A stretch of DNA of 64,000 bases. It comes from Rhynchopus euleeides (Eukaryota > Euglenozoa > Diplonemea > Diplonemida > Diplonemidae). A model generated the notes under the pieces. That model ran no database searches. It was not told the DNA's origin and saw nothing but the letters and a program-made list of their open reading frames with translations. The position numbers were made by a program, and so were the translations under genes. Below are positions 32,206 to 44,500 of this stretch, piece after piece; the first letter of the stretch is position 1, and each line of letters opens with the position of its first letter. Location of the stretch: the NCBI GenBank assembly GCA_963210315.1, contig OY723260.1, forward strand, positions 1,612,001 through 1,676,000. The letters are read 5' to 3'.

Positions 32206-34056
32206 ATGGGGGTAGGCAACGACACCTTCCCGCAGGCGACTGCACCGCCGCTCGGGAACTGCATGGTCTGCAAGAAGGATGCAGCATCGGTGTGCCACGT
32301 GTGCAGGGACACTGGGGTGGCGGGGTGCTTCTGTGGAGAGGCGTGTTTTGCAGCTGCGCATCCGATCAACGCGATTGCGGAGGTGCACCGCCCCAGGTTC
32401 CACCCGATCACGGAAGAGCAGATGCTGGAGGTGTGTGGGGTTCACAACCAGCGTGCGGACATGGTGTGCATGCATGAGGGGTGTGCGTCTCAGCTCCTGT
32501 GCATGCGGTGTGTGTCGTTGGATGCACACCAGAATCACCGCCTGAAACACGTCGACGATGCGTTCCTCCCGACGAAGAGGGCGGTGCGTGCACAGCTCGA
32601 CACCGTGCAGGCACAGCTGGCGGAGGTCCGGGAGAGATGTGCACGTGCGGTGGCGGCGCTGGATCATCTTACTGACAACTTCGACACAGAGCAGGCGGCG
32701 GTGCAGTTGCACTTCGGCACGGCAGTGCTTGAACACAAGGAGGCCGACCAGCGGTGTGATGTTGCGGATGAGGAGGAGGAACTGCGTGCGACGTTGTACC
32801 TGCACGAGGCACGTGCGCGCAAGAAGCAAGTGCGTGCGACGCCACACCTGCAACAGGAGGAGCGCCTCGTGAGGCAGGGCATAACCGCCACACACGAACT
32901 GCTGCATGAGAAGTGCCTTCGTCTGTTCCGTGCACGTGAACACATCATCCTGTGTGAACACTACATCAACCAGCTGACTCCAGTGGAGTCACAGCTGGAG
33001 GCGGCACTCGCCCTGACTGAGGAGATGCCACGCACGTTGCAGCATCGCAGTGCACGGCTGAGCGCCCTGTGCACTGCGGAAGCGGTCCCTCCCGAGTCCT
33101 GCGTCAGTGTTGATGTCCCATCCGTCCGTATGCTGGTGAAGGCTCCTGCTCAATACGACGTCAAGGATTTCTGTTTTGAAAGTGTGGCGCTGTCACCCTG
33201 TGGGAGGCTGTGCTGCTTTGGTGCGGGAGAGGGTGGTGTGATCGTGTACGACACCACCACTGCAGAGAGAGTGGTGCAGATGGATCATAGCGATTCCTCT
33301 ACGTTTTTGTACGTTGCGTTCTCGAGATGTGGGAAGTGGATTGCATCTGCTTCAGACGACAAGACAGTTGCTGTGTTCTGCACAGCGACGTGGGAACGCA
33401 TCCGCATGCTGCAAGGCCACACTGCCTCAGTACGTGCAGCAGCATGGACACACACAGGTCTTCTGGTGACAGGGTCCTCTGACTACTCACTGCGTGTGTG
33501 GGATGTTGTGGAGGGCGTGTGTACCAAGGAAGTGAAACAAGCTGTGTCTTCAAGCCTCACCACTGTCGCAGTGTCACACACAAGCATCTTCGCCGCATCA
33601 GTCGACAAAGAGACGATCCACGAGTGGGACGTCAACACCCTGCAGCATACACACAGCCTCAAGGGTCATACCAGCTGGGTTGAAGTTACCCTCACCGCCG
33701 ACGAGACACAGCTGGTGTCGTGTGCACAGGACGGCTGCGTGAAGGTGTGGTGCACGACCACACGCACCTGCCTGCTGACGATGGGGCGTGGACTGGGTCA
33801 GAAGCCCCTCAAGAGGGCACGCACGTACCCAGACGAGTTTAACAATCTGGCGGTGTCGCAGGAGGGCGATGTGGTGGCGGTGGCGGCCGATACGAAGGCA
33901 CACCTTCTGAAGCTCAGCACAGGGGAGTGTGTGGGCACACTGCCTGTGTCGTATTGCTGGGCTGTCGCACTGAGCACCTGTGGCAGGTGGCTCTTCACGG
34001 GTGGGCAGCAGATGCAGGTGACTGCTGTTGCCACAATCACCCCTGCAGATGAGTAG
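32206..34056 (+). CDS. B-box / coiled-coil / WD40 protein, copy 1
   Basis: The protein has 616 residues. Two zinc-binding boxes come first: CMVCKKDAASVCHVCRDTG...CFCGEAC (about 25-50) and a B-box CGVHNQRADMVC...CASQLLCMRC...DAHQNH (about 77-112). A coiled coil follows (about 115-270), rich in Glu, Gln and Arg. WD40 repeats fill the C-terminal half, with clear units at SVALSPCGRLCCFGA, YVAFSRCGKWIASASDDKTVAVF, HTGLLVTGSSDYSLRVWDV and LVSCAQDGCVKVW. This is a TRIM-like layout with WD40 in place of a SPRY domain. There is no RING, so ligase activity is not evident. It probably acts as a scaffold. The start ATG 32206 follows the leader GGCAAGCGGCAGGTGGCAA, which is shared with the paralogue. Confidence 0.88.
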   Translation: MGVGNDTFPQATAPPLGNCMVCKKDAASVCHVCRDTGVAGCFCGEACFAAAHPINAIAEVHRPRFHPITEEQMLEVCGVHNQRADMVCMHEGCASQLLCMRCVSLDAHQNHRLKHVDDAFLPTKRAVRAQLDTVQAQLAEVRERCARAVAALDHLTDNFDTEQAAVQLHFGTAVLEHKEADQRCDVADEEEELRATLYLHEARARKKQVRATPHLQQEERLVRQGITATHELLHEKCLRLFRAREHIILCEHYINQLTPVESQLEAALALTEEMPRTLQHRSARLSALCTAEAVPPESCVSVDVPSVRMLVKAPAQYDVKDFCFESVALSPCGRLCCFGAGEGGVIVYDTTTAERVVQMDHSDSSTFLYVAFSRCGKWIASASDDKTVAVFCTATWERIRMLQGHTASVRAAAWTHTGLLVTGSSDYSLRVWDVVEGVCTKEVKQAVSSSLTTVAVSHTSIFAASVDKETIHEWDVNTLQHTHSLKGHTSWVEVTLTADETQLVSCAQDGCVKVWCTTTRTCLLTMGRGLGQKPLKRARTYPDEFNNLAVSQEGDVVAVAADTKAHLLKLSTGECVGTLPVSYCWAVALSTCGRWLFTGGQQMQVTAVATITPADE

Positions 34057-34274
34057 CCCTGCGGACACACAGCCTTCGCTGTTGTCGCACTGCCCCTACC
34101 CCCTGCCTGTGGCCACACTGCAGGCGATTGCAGCACTGGTCGGTGCAGAATCTGCAGCAGCAGCCGAGCCTTGTTTCCCATCATCACGAGGTAGCCTGCC
34201 TTGTGCAGGCCTGCAGTGGATACCTGTGTTTGATCCTCGTGTGTCCACTGCCTGGGATCTCTATTTTCGTATGT

Positions 34275-34389
34275 GGCGTGATGGCGGGAGGGGTGCCCCT
34301 CCAGCCGCGCCCCCCGCGTTTGCGGCGGGGGGCTCGCAGAGGAAGATCTGCAACATACCTGCCGTGAAGCGTGCCGTGGTGCTCCGGGG
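34275..34389 (+). pseudogene. 115-bp fragment of the RAD16-like helicase gene
   Basis: The bases match 26565-26679, inside the helicase coding region (the segment encoding RDGGRGAPPAAPPAFAAG), without a difference that I can see. The flanks are unrelated. It is a recent copy of a piece of coding sequence that cannot itself form a helicase. Confidence 0.9.
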
Positions 34390-34410
34390 TGACACCGAGG
34401 GGGAGAGGCC

Positions 34411-34924
34411 CATGGCTCCAGGGGGTTTCAGAGCTCGAGCAGCTGGGGCAATGGCGGACTCCCAGAAGCAAAGCGGCGTGCCTTACCTATGGGCTTGAAG
34501 GGCGGGTTGTTGGCTTGCCCCTATCAGGTGCCACCGACGCTTTCCAAAAAAAATATCATGTGTGAGTGTGCAGACAGTAGAGAATACATCAAATGCTGGT
34601 GCTGGGTGTGCTCGGCACGTCTAGATTATCCGCGTGTGTGTGGGGATGCAGGGCACTTCGGTGCCTCAAGGAGCTAGGCGGCCTTGCCTGTTCCAATATG
34701 CACAGCTGGAATGGGAGTCTCTCCATACACATCACCGGGGCATGCGTGTCTCTGCCACGCACGCACGGAGGGGATGTGGGAGAGGTCCATGGCTTCCGGG
34801 TGATTCAGAGCTCTAGCGCAGCTGGGGCAATGGCGGACTCCCACAAGCAAAGCGGCGCGCTTTCCTATGGGCTTGAAGGGCGGTGACTGGCTTGCCCCTA
34901 CCAGGTGCCACCGACGCTTTCCAG
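34411..34924 (+). repeat. Pair of ~140-bp direct repeats
   Basis: 34411-34550 and 34788-34924 share CAGCTGGGGCAATGGCGGAC, CTATGGGCTTGAAGGGCGG and GGTGCCACCGACGCTTTCC with scattered differences. Confidence 0.75.
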
Positions 34925-35494
34925 AATAGATTTATGTGTGTATGTACCCTGGCAGGGCTATCTCAGAAGGGGGGAGGGAGGGTGGGTGGGCTGGTGGCAG
35001 GATGAGGTGAGGTGAGGTGTGAGAAAGAGAGTTGCCCCCCACCCCTCCCCCACCACCCCCACCCCCGTTGAACAACAACCGCTTTGGCAAGTTGTGGTTT
35101 TAATTTGAGAGTTTCGGCGGAGGCCGGGCTGGCGAGTATATTGAACGATGTTTGCCTGTGTTCGTAACGCCTGGTGAGAGGTGTCGCTGTTTCGTGTTCT
35201 CCTGGCCGCGGTGGCATTGCCTTCCGTCGCCTCTTTCCCTCTTCCTTTGTTGGTTAGTTGGTCTGGCCCAGAAGAGGGTGGGACCGTGCTGACATGCACG
35301 ACAGTGGCGACTCTCCCTAATCGGTGTGCCTCCCCCCCACCGATGCATCTTTTCTGTGCCTTAGGATGAATCTTTGCGGTGCCCCCACTCACACCACTTC
35401 AGCAGACTGGGGAGTGTGTGTGCACAACCAGTGGGGGTGATCTGCGTTTCCAACAGCGCACACACACACATCGGCAAGCGGCAGGTGGCAAGCA

Positions 35495-37435
35495 ATGGGG
35501 GTAGGCAACGACACCTTCCCGCAGGCGACTGCATCGCCGCTCGGGAATTGCATTGTCTGCGAAAAGGACTCAGCATCGGTGTGCCACGCGTGCAGGGACA
35601 CTGGGGTGGCGGGGTGCTTCTGTGGAGAGGCGTGTTTTGCAGCTGCGCATCCGATCAACGCGATTGCGGAGGTGCACCGCCCCAGGTTCCACCCGATCAC
35701 GGAAGAGCAGATGCTGGAGGTGTGTGGGGTTCACAACCAGCGTGCGGACATGGTGTGCATGCATGAGGGGTGTGCGTCTCAGCTCCTGTGCATGCGGTGT
35801 GTGTCGTTGGATGCACACCAGAATCACCGCCTGAAACATGTCGACGATGCGTTCCTCCCGACGAAGAGGGCGGTGCGTGCACAGCTCGACACCGTGCAGG
35901 CACAGCTGGCGGAGGTCCGGGAGAGATGTGCACGTGCGGTGGCGGCGCTGGATCATCTTACTGACAACTTCGACACAGAGCAGGCGGCGGTGCAGGTGCC
36001 GAAGGTAGTGCTTGAATACAAAGCCGGCCAGCGGTGGGGTGTTGCGGATGAGGAGGAGGAACTGCATGGGGAGGCGGAAGAGGAGGAAATGCGTAGGGAG
36101 GAGGAGGAACTGCGTAGGGAGGAGGAGGAACTGCGTGGGGAGGCGGAAGAGGAGGAAATGCGTAGGGAGGAGGAGGAAATGCGTAGGGAGGAGGAACTGC
36201 GTAGGGAGGAGGATGAAATGCATGGGATGTTGTGCCTGAGCCACGAGGAGCACATCGTGAGGCAGAACATCGTCGTTGCACACGAACTGCTGCATGAGAA
36301 GTGCCTTCGTCTGTTCCGTGCACGTGAACACATCATCCTGTGCGAACACTACATCAACCAGCTGACTCCAGTAGTGCCACAGCTGGAGGCGGCACTCGCC
36401 CTGACTGAGGAGATGCCACGCACGTTGCAGCATCGCAGTGCACGGCTGATCGCCCTGTGCACTGCGGAAGCGGTCCCTCCTGAGTGCTGCGTCAGTCTTG
36501 ATGTCCCATCCATCAGCATGCTGGCTCCTGCTGAATACAACGTTAGCAGAAGTGTTGAAAGTGTGGCGCTGTCACCCTGTGGGAGGCTGTGCTGCGTTGG
36601 CGCGGGAAGATGCGGTCTGGTCGTGTACGACACCACCACTGCAGACGGGGTGGCCCGGATGGATCATAGCAATTCCTCTTCGTACTTGTACGTTGCGTTC
36701 TCGAGATGTGGGAAGTGGATCGCATCTGCTTCAGACGACAAGACAGTTGCTGTGTTCTGCACAGCGACGTGGGAACGCATCCGCATGCTGCAAGGCCACA
36801 CTGCCTCAGTACGTGCAGCATCATGGACACACACAGGTCTTCTGGTGACAGGGTCCTCTGACCACTCACTGCGTGTGTGGGATGTTGTGGAGGGCGTGTG
36901 TACCAAGGAAGTGACACAAGCTGTGTCTAGAATCCACTTCACCATCGCAGTGTCACACACAAGCATCTTCGCCGCATCAGTCGACAAAGAGACGATCCAC
37001 GAGTGGGACGTCAACACCCTGCAGCATACACACAGCCTCAAAGGTCATACCAGCTGGGTTGAAGTTACCCTCACCGCCGACGAGACACAGCTGGTGTCGT
37101 GTGCACATGACGGCTGCGTGAAGGTGTGGTGCACGACCACACGCACCTGCCTGCTGACGATGGGGCGTGGACTGGGTCAGAAGCCCCTCAAGAGGGCACG
37201 CACGTCCCCAGACGAATTTTACAATCTGGCGGTGTCGCAGGAGGGCGACGTGGTGGCGGTGGCGGCCGATACGAAGGCACACCTTCTGAAGCTCAGCACA
37301 GGGGAGTGTGTGGGCACACTGCCCGTGTCGTCTTGTTCTGCTGTCGCACTGAGCACCTGTGGCAGGTGGCTCTTCACGGGTGGGTATAAGATGCAGGTGA
37401 CTGCTGTCGCCACAATCACCCCTGCAGATGAGTAG
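35495..37435 (+). CDS. B-box / coiled-coil / WD40 protein, copy 2
   Basis: The protein has 646 residues and the same domain order as the copy at 32206. Zinc boxes are at about 25-50 and 77-112. The middle differs: residues about 180-245 hold a Glu/Arg expansion with repeated EEEMRREEEELRREEEEL-type units, absent from copy 1. WD40 units resume almost unchanged (YVAFSRCGKWIASASDDKTV, HTGLLVTGSSDHSLRVWDV, VSCAHDGCVKVW). Long stretches are identical at DNA level, so the duplication is recent or conversion is active. The charged insert should extend or stiffen the coiled coil. The leader before ATG 35495 matches that of copy 1 for at least 25 bases. Confidence 0.88.
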   Translation: MGVGNDTFPQATASPLGNCIVCEKDSASVCHACRDTGVAGCFCGEACFAAAHPINAIAEVHRPRFHPITEEQMLEVCGVHNQRADMVCMHEGCASQLLCMRCVSLDAHQNHRLKHVDDAFLPTKRAVRAQLDTVQAQLAEVRERCARAVAALDHLTDNFDTEQAAVQVPKVVLEYKAGQRWGVADEEEELHGEAEEEEMRREEEELRREEEELRGEAEEEEMRREEEEMRREEELRREEDEMHGMLCLSHEEHIVRQNIVVAHELLHEKCLRLFRAREHIILCEHYINQLTPVVPQLEAALALTEEMPRTLQHRSARLIALCTAEAVPPECCVSLDVPSISMLAPAEYNVSRSVESVALSPCGRLCCVGAGRCGLVVYDTTTADGVARMDHSNSSSYLYVAFSRCGKWIASASDDKTVAVFCTATWERIRMLQGHTASVRAASWTHTGLLVTGSSDHSLRVWDVVEGVCTKEVTQAVSRIHFTIAVSHTSIFAASVDKETIHEWDVNTLQHTHSLKGHTSWVEVTLTADETQLVSCAHDGCVKVWCTTTRTCLLTMGRGLGQKPLKRARTSPDEFYNLAVSQEGDVVAVAADTKAHLLKLSTGECVGTLPVSSCSAVALSTCGRWLFTGGYKMQVTAVATITPADE

Positions 37436-38559
37436 CCCTGCGGACACACAGCCTTCGCTGGTGTGCCTTGTGCCGGCCCGCAGTGGATAGCTGTGTGAGT
37501 CTCAACTGCCTGATGGCGTACCCCTGCCTGCTATCCGCTGTCTCTCTTTTGTCTTGTTGTCACCTTTTTTGCCGCCATTTCCAGAACCCACCTGGAGACG
37601 TGTTAGGCGACCGGAAACCCGGTCATTTGTAGATTTGAAGCCCGTGCTGATGGTGTTGGGGTCATTTTGCCCCTGTGGATGGACTCCGGTGATCTGAGCG
37701 GGTCCCACTGAGGGTCAGCAGCCGTGTCGGGCCCCCAAAATGTGATTTCGAAGTTGGGATTTCCGGAAACTTCCCTGTGGTGGGGTCACTCCCGCAATAG
37801 ATTTCTGACCCCCCCCCCCCCCCACCTCAAGTGAAGAGGGCCGTGAGGGTGAAGGACAGCCAACAGACTCGGGGCTTGGGACCTGGCCTAATCCTCAGCA
37901 CCCCTCCCCACATGCCCCCCTCCCCTTTGGCCCTCCCCCGCTGCCCGCCACTAAACCCCCCACCCCCCCTGCCCCACAGATGAGTGCCTTGACGTCTGAT
38001 AATGGGAACCAAAGGACGTTTTTTTGCATACCATCACAGCCTACTTGCCCACACAGCACAACAACACAACACAGGCCGGAAAAAACTCTGAATTTCAGAC
38101 ACAACCTGCATAACGAGTGAAGGGAGATCATTCTTGTGCTCCCTTCTACTTCTGTTTCACTACCCCCCCCTGCCCCACCCCAACGCACGCAGGAATAATA
38201 CACCCACACAACCGGAGACTGGGCTGGGCTGGGGGGGTCGGGGTGGGGGTGGGTGGACATATTACCTCACCCCTCACTGCCTGTCTCGCCGCCACCACCA
38301 CCACCACCACCGGCACTGAAACAGTGCGGAGGGTAGGAGGGTGCGCACCACCTGCGAAGACCCCCCGGTGAAGAATTACACAGACACGCCACGCCGCATC
38401 AGACTTAGAGTTACACCGTGTCACCTGCAGAATCGCATCAACAGCAGAGCTGGGGTGCTCTGTGCGCAACCTCCACTCTGCACGCGCGGGGGCGGCACAT
38501 ACCCCGCCCCCCCGCCCCCCCCTCCCCTTCGATAGCGCACCGCGCCCCCCACTGCAACA
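37436..38559 (+). other. Intergenic, leader of the polycystin gene
   Basis: No gene is supported. A C-run is at 37810-37823 and GT/CCA-rich stretches are at 38220-38310. No ~190-bp satellite unit is clearly recognisable, only a GGGGTCATTTTG block near 37660. Confidence 0.5.
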
Positions 38560-41500
38560 ATGCCTCTCAAGAAGGCTGTCGAGATGGCGGAGGAGGACGA
38601 GGACGAGATGGGGGCAACCGACACCTACCTGGGGCTCGGGAAGAGCGGCGGTGCTGACGCGGAAGGGGGTGATGCAGCATCGCCACCCCCTGACAACGCG
38701 AGTGATGATGAGGATATTGTCGCGGCAGGCACCCGGCAGGGCAGAAAGGGGTCTGCCTCGCGCCCCTCCAGCGCCAGCGCTGCGAGCGTGGCGGCGAAGG
38801 GGGCAGCGAGCCCCGATGGCATCCCGATCGACAACGTCATCAGCCATCTCGAGAGGAGGACGCATAGCGCGCAGCTTTATATGGACTTCTTTGTGTACGT
38901 CCCTTTCCTCATTCTCTTCATCTTCTTCTCGGGGAGGGATGTCGATGCGAATTACTACGTTGTCCGCGTCGTGAAGGACAGGCTCATGGGGAACGAGATA
39001 CCGACGGAGGAGATTGAGAAGCACTTCGTCGACCTGGGGAACTCCTACGACTGGGGGAGGTGGGCGAGCTTTGTGCTGGTCCCCAACATCTGGTCCTGCA
39101 AGTTCCCCGAGGAGAGCTTCGCGAGGCTCGACGCGCAGGGTGGGAACATGCTGATAGGAGCGATGCGACTCCGAACACACAGGGTCCGCAGCGACACCTG
39201 CAGCCATTTCAACGAGGATATGCTTGGGGCTGGCCACGCCTGCTACGGGTCGTGGGATGGCAGCCGAGCGGAGAGTGCCATACGGCACTACTTCCCGAAC
39301 CCGATGCACTACCCCAACCACACGCTGATCGATGCGGATATGTCGGAGCTTGCCTACACAGTGAGATACCCCGTGGATCGGGGTGCCGTGGTGTCCGGGA
39401 TCCGGCTGCTGTATGAGAATTACACTGAGATCCCCCCCGATCGATACACCATCTATACGAAGAATGTGTCGGGGCAGACGCAGTGGGTTCACACGCCGCA
39501 GGCTGTGCTTGGGTCCATCGGGTTCCTCGAGGCTGTGTTTGTGTTCCGAAATGCGGAGCCCGTCGCGAGGTACACAGTGTCGAGCGACGCAACCTCCAAC
39601 ATGCGCACCATGACACGGTGGCGGTTCACTTCGCGGAGCGTGGGTGGCACCCAGCAGTGGCAGGATCGGGGAGGAGTGAACCTCACAGGCGTGGGGGACT
39701 GGCCTGTGGGGGACACCCTGCCAGGGACGCTGCTGATGGAGGGGGGTGTGTACCCAGCGGTGGAGAGCCTGGCGCTGGAGGTGGTGGAGGCGGCGTATGA
39801 TGAGCTGCGGGACACGGCGGAGACCCCGTTTCTCTATCGCAACAGGGGGTGCGCGCATCGGGGTGCGGTTGGGATCATCAGGGGGGATATATCGTCGTAT
39901 AACTGCGGCGGGTATACTGTGGATCTGCCGTTCACCGCATCGTGTAAGGCGGCGCAGGACCTGACGTTTGCGCTGCAGAGCAACAACTACCCTTACCACG
40001 ACAACTATGCGACGCGGTTCCTGAGTGTGGAGATGTTCATCTATACGTTTGCCACGGACTCCTTCACGTCGGTGAAGCTCTTCACCGAGGTGGGGGCGGC
40101 GGGGTCGTGGGTCAACAAGTGGCAGATCCACACCTTCCAGGTGTTCAAGGGGGACGCGCGGCGGTACTTCCTGGACCTGTTCTTCCTCGCGTTTGTCATC
40201 TACTTCGCCTACCGGTTTGTTGCGGATTGGCGGAACTACGCGAAGGGGCACACACCCGGTAGCTATGAGACGCGTGGCAAGCCTCTGAGATATCTGTATG
40301 TCATCCGGGCTAGTTCCCATAGCCCATGAACTCATCATTTAACTTAAGCTGTTGACAGGGCATGCCCAGCACTGAGACACACGCATAGGTGATCACAAAC
40401 AAATGTCACGCCATTTTCACTGCCCGCCACCCCCCCAACGCAACCACGCAGGCTCGACTTCTGGAACATTCTCGAGTTGGGGAACCTCGTGTGCTTCATC
40501 GTCGTGTTTGTCGTGGAGTTCATGTGGATGGCAGAGAGCAACAACGGAATGGCCTTCCCGTTCCCCAGCGTATACCCAGAGGACCTGGACTGGCTGCTGT
40601 CGCTCTACATGCTAAAAGTATGCCTCGCGGGTGCTGCGCACATACACACACTGGGGACAGGCATGTAGCTTGGGGGGTCCAGCTGGTCTCGAGACCAGCA
40701 GTTGCCTATGTTGCTGGTCTGGGGCAGGCCTGTGCCTAAATATGGCCAAAAATCGTCAAAAATGAGAGTTTACACCCAACTTTTTTCCCACTTTTTTTCC
40801 TTCGGCGCTGGTCCCTTTTTTTTAGCCCAGAACACGGTATTTCAGCGCGAAAACACGTTCTTTTGCTGCATTTGCACACAACCAATTCACAGCTGGGCTG
40901 GGGGTCTCCTTTTTTTGCGTTTTGTTTTACAGGATCTCGCCTGATATGGGAGCCTCCCGCAAGGGTGCTGGAACCGATATGCCACAGCCCCGTACGCGCA
41001 AGGAATTGGCTCCAAGACCAGGCACAAGCCACAGGGGGGTCTGGGGGGCGGAGCCCCCCAGCCGCCGGAGGCCACGGTAGCGAACGTCCGTTGGCCTGGC
41101 TCCATAGTCGCATACGCTCAAGTACAACACAACTGACAGATAGCACATGTCGCATGGGGGGACGATTAATTGTCGCGCAAAGACACGCCACAGGGGGGTC
41201 TGGGGGGCGGAGCCCCCCAGCCGCCGGAGGCCACGGTAGTGAACATCTGTTGGTTTGAGCTCGAGAGCAAGCCTCTGGTCGATGCCATCCCGTGGGAGGT
41301 CGCCCGTGGCCTCGTCTTCGTCGTCACTTCCGAGTTCTTGCACAGCCTCCGATTATTCACGGAGGCTGTACAATAACTTGGAAGTGCCCAAACAGCCACC
41401 CGCGGCCACGGGCACCGTGGTCGCGAGCAGCTGCAGGACGGCACTCAGCACAGCACCCGCGTCAGCGGGGGTGCGGAGCGTGCCCAAAAAAGGCCAGGCA

Positions 41501-44500
41501 TATCCCCCCCCCAAAAAGAATCCTAAAAACCCCCAAAAAAACCCCTACCAAAAATATGGGAAGAAAAAAGTGGGAACTTTTTTTCCCTGAGGCCGACCCT
41601 TACATCTACATCCGACTTAGGCACAGGCCTGGTCTGGGGGAAAAAAAAAGTATAAATCCGTGGTGTTATCGAAATAGGGGCAACTTCGCACGAACGGGGC
41701 ACGAAATATCAGGGTGGGCCCTTTTTTTTTTTTTGGTAAAACACACCCCGTGTGGTAGAGAAAATACGGCAAGAGTCTCGGTGGGTCGGAAGAGCAGATG
41801 GTTCCCGCAACAGCTCCCGGGGAGCGGCGGGTATTTCGCATAGGATGCCGGATGTGTGAACACGTTTGTGCGGTTTGCCCTGTGTTGTGTGAACATATGT
41901 GTATGTGTGTGTGTATGCTCCACCCAACCCGACACATTTTCTGTACTTCAGACAGGTAAGGTCACTCGACACGCGGGGGGGGGGGGGTTTTGTGTGTGTT
42001 TTTTCTGCCAGCCGACATCACTAGCGCCAGCGAGAAAATGTCACTCCAGTACAGCCGCTCTTTACTCGTATTTTGTTTGTGATGCGTTGACGCTTCCACA
42101 CACAAAACCTCAACTCCTGTGATGGGGGAGGCTAGTGGTGTGCGGAGCACGTTTGGCTGTGGTAGAGTGACATTTTCTGCTCACAAGTGTGCGTAAAAAA
42201 TGTCACTCCAGTACAGCCGCTCTTTACTCGTATTTTGTTTGTGATGCGTTGACGCTTCCACTCAGGACCCTCATCCGGAGGGACGTGGCCGTCCCTGGTC
42301 TCTCGGGACGGCCGCGGAAGTTACGCGCCGGGTATCGGGCGTGTCTCCAGGAAAGCCGGGTCTGCCGCTTGCTTACCCCGGGTGTATTCGTCAGCTCTCT
42401 GGTCCTGGGAAGCCACCCACTGCGGTCGGAGCCGCATCCTATTCTTCCGGGCGATGGTGAAGATCTCCTGCAACACCAGGTTGCCGCGGAAGTTGGAGCA
42501 GTGGCCCCTGCGCATCGAGAACACAAGGGGGAGGTTGTCGATGTAGCATGTCACGGTCATGTCTGTATACCTCTGAGCCAGTCGCAGGCCTTGCCAGACG
42601 GCGTGTGCCTCCTTTAGGAAAATGTGCGCCCCCTCGTCCGCTCCGCGGAACGTTCCCTGTGCGACTGTCTCCCCCTCTGGCCTGACTAGAATGGCGGCCC
42701 ACTCGCGCGATGATGCATCTGTCCATAGCGATACCACGGAGGGGGGGTCAGTCGCGGCCCGCCAGTCGTTCACTGCGATGAAGCGCATACGGTCCACAGT
42801 CTCACGCTGCACCGAGGTGGGTACTGTGCATACTGCATCCCACGTACCCCCTTCCGCGTGTGCCCGCTTCGCCACTCGTCGGATGAATGAAAGGGCTGCC
42901 GGCATGTAGCACATTGGGGCGCGCATGACGTAGGACTGCCACACGAGCGCACCGAACACCCGAAACACCCCGCGCGGCGTCGAGCTCCCCTCGAGCAGTG
43001 CCCCCAGCTCGCTGCGCTCGGCGATCTTTCGGATCCAGGCCGGGTCCATCCTGAAAGTGTGCCGTTGTAAGTCGAACTCGATGCCGAACACGGAGAAGTG
43101 CTGTGTCGGTCTTCCGTGCTGTGGGTCGTCGAAGTTCAGCGCCGCTCGGACTTCCCTGCACCGCCCGAGGAAAGCAGCGTATTGGTTCGCCACCTCCTCT
43201 CGGGTTCGCCCCAGCACCACGAAGTTGTCGATCCAGCAGATCCCCTGGCTGGGCGGGAGCAGCACCCTTGCGCTCCTGTTCGCGATGGATGGAGAGTGCG
43301 ACCAGCCCATGCACATGACGGTGAGGAATGTCTTGATGAACTCGTCGCGTTCTCCCCCGACCCAGACTCCAAAAAAGCGCTGGATTTCCTTCTGCACTGG
43401 GAACTGGTAGAACCAGCTCCGCGCGTCCGCCATCACGACCCACTCTGCGAGAGCAATGCGTCGCGTCACCTCGATGATGTCGTCCAGGCGCATGTCCGGG
43501 GGTCGAACCATGTGCTTGTTGAGCGGCCTGGCGTCGACGATGAAACGTAATCCTCCCGACTTTTTGGACACGGTGAAAGCCGGGAGGGTGAGGTAGGCGG
43601 CAGCATCCGCCTCCTTCAGCACTCCGAAGCCCTCCAGGTCGTCGAGGTGTTGCAGCATGTGTCGGGATACCTTGCGGTGGCGTCTGAACGCCTCCCTTGC
43701 GCCTGGCAGCAGCGCGTTCTCAAACACCCTCGGCTCCCGGATCAGATCTATCACGCCGTCCAACTCCCCTGCCGTGTCCATCTCCACCAGCCTGTCGAGG
43801 TTGAGCCGTGTCTTGCAGATCGGTGCGATGGCTTCACCGTGTGTCCCCGCATCACGCCCCTCCTTTGCCGGCCGCAGCAGCTTGTCTCCCGCGCACACCG
43901 CGAGGTCGCTCTCATACCCGTTTTCAATGCCTGGCCCGTACGACTCGTCGGTGTCCGGGTCGTCTTCGGTCTGACCCACTTCCTGATAAGCCTCCTGTGG
44001 CGCCATCAGGCGTCGGAGCTTTGCCGGGAAGTGTGATGATGATGTCTGCGGGTCCCCTCCCCGCTTCGTTCGTCTCCGCCGACGCCTCCTCACTGGTCGA
44101 TCTTCGCTGATATCCTCGCCGTGTCTCTCGCGCGCGCATTCTCCGCCGCCGACACGTAGCGAATCACCCCGTCCACTGTGGCATGTCGTGACAGCAGCCT
44201 GACTTCCTCCAGGGGCACTCCCTTCCTCGCCAGATGTGTCAGCGCGCCGCGGCGGAGGGAGTGTGTAGTCAGAGTCGCCCTGGCTCTCTTGATTGCCTTT
44301 GTCGCACAGCGGTACCCTACACTTGGGGGGAACAGGGTTGTCTGCTTGCGTTTTTCTGCCTGCCTGAGACGCCGCTCCAGGATCCTCCGGAGGCCTGCCT
44401 GCAGGGTGATGCCTGTGATGTGCCCGACACGGAACGGGTCCGACTTTGACTGCGTCCAGCGGATGTTGACTACGTCGTTGTCCGGGTCCGGCTGAACATC

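Larger units (their letters stand above)
34057..35494 (+). other. Intergenic between the WD40 paralogues, repeat-rich
   Basis: No gene is supported. It contains a stray helicase gene fragment (34275-34389), two diverged ~140-bp direct repeats (34411-34550 and 34788-34924), and a TGGAGA/ACATC-type repeat (34563-34645). Leader sequence shared with the first paralogue lies at 35385-35494. Confidence 0.6.
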
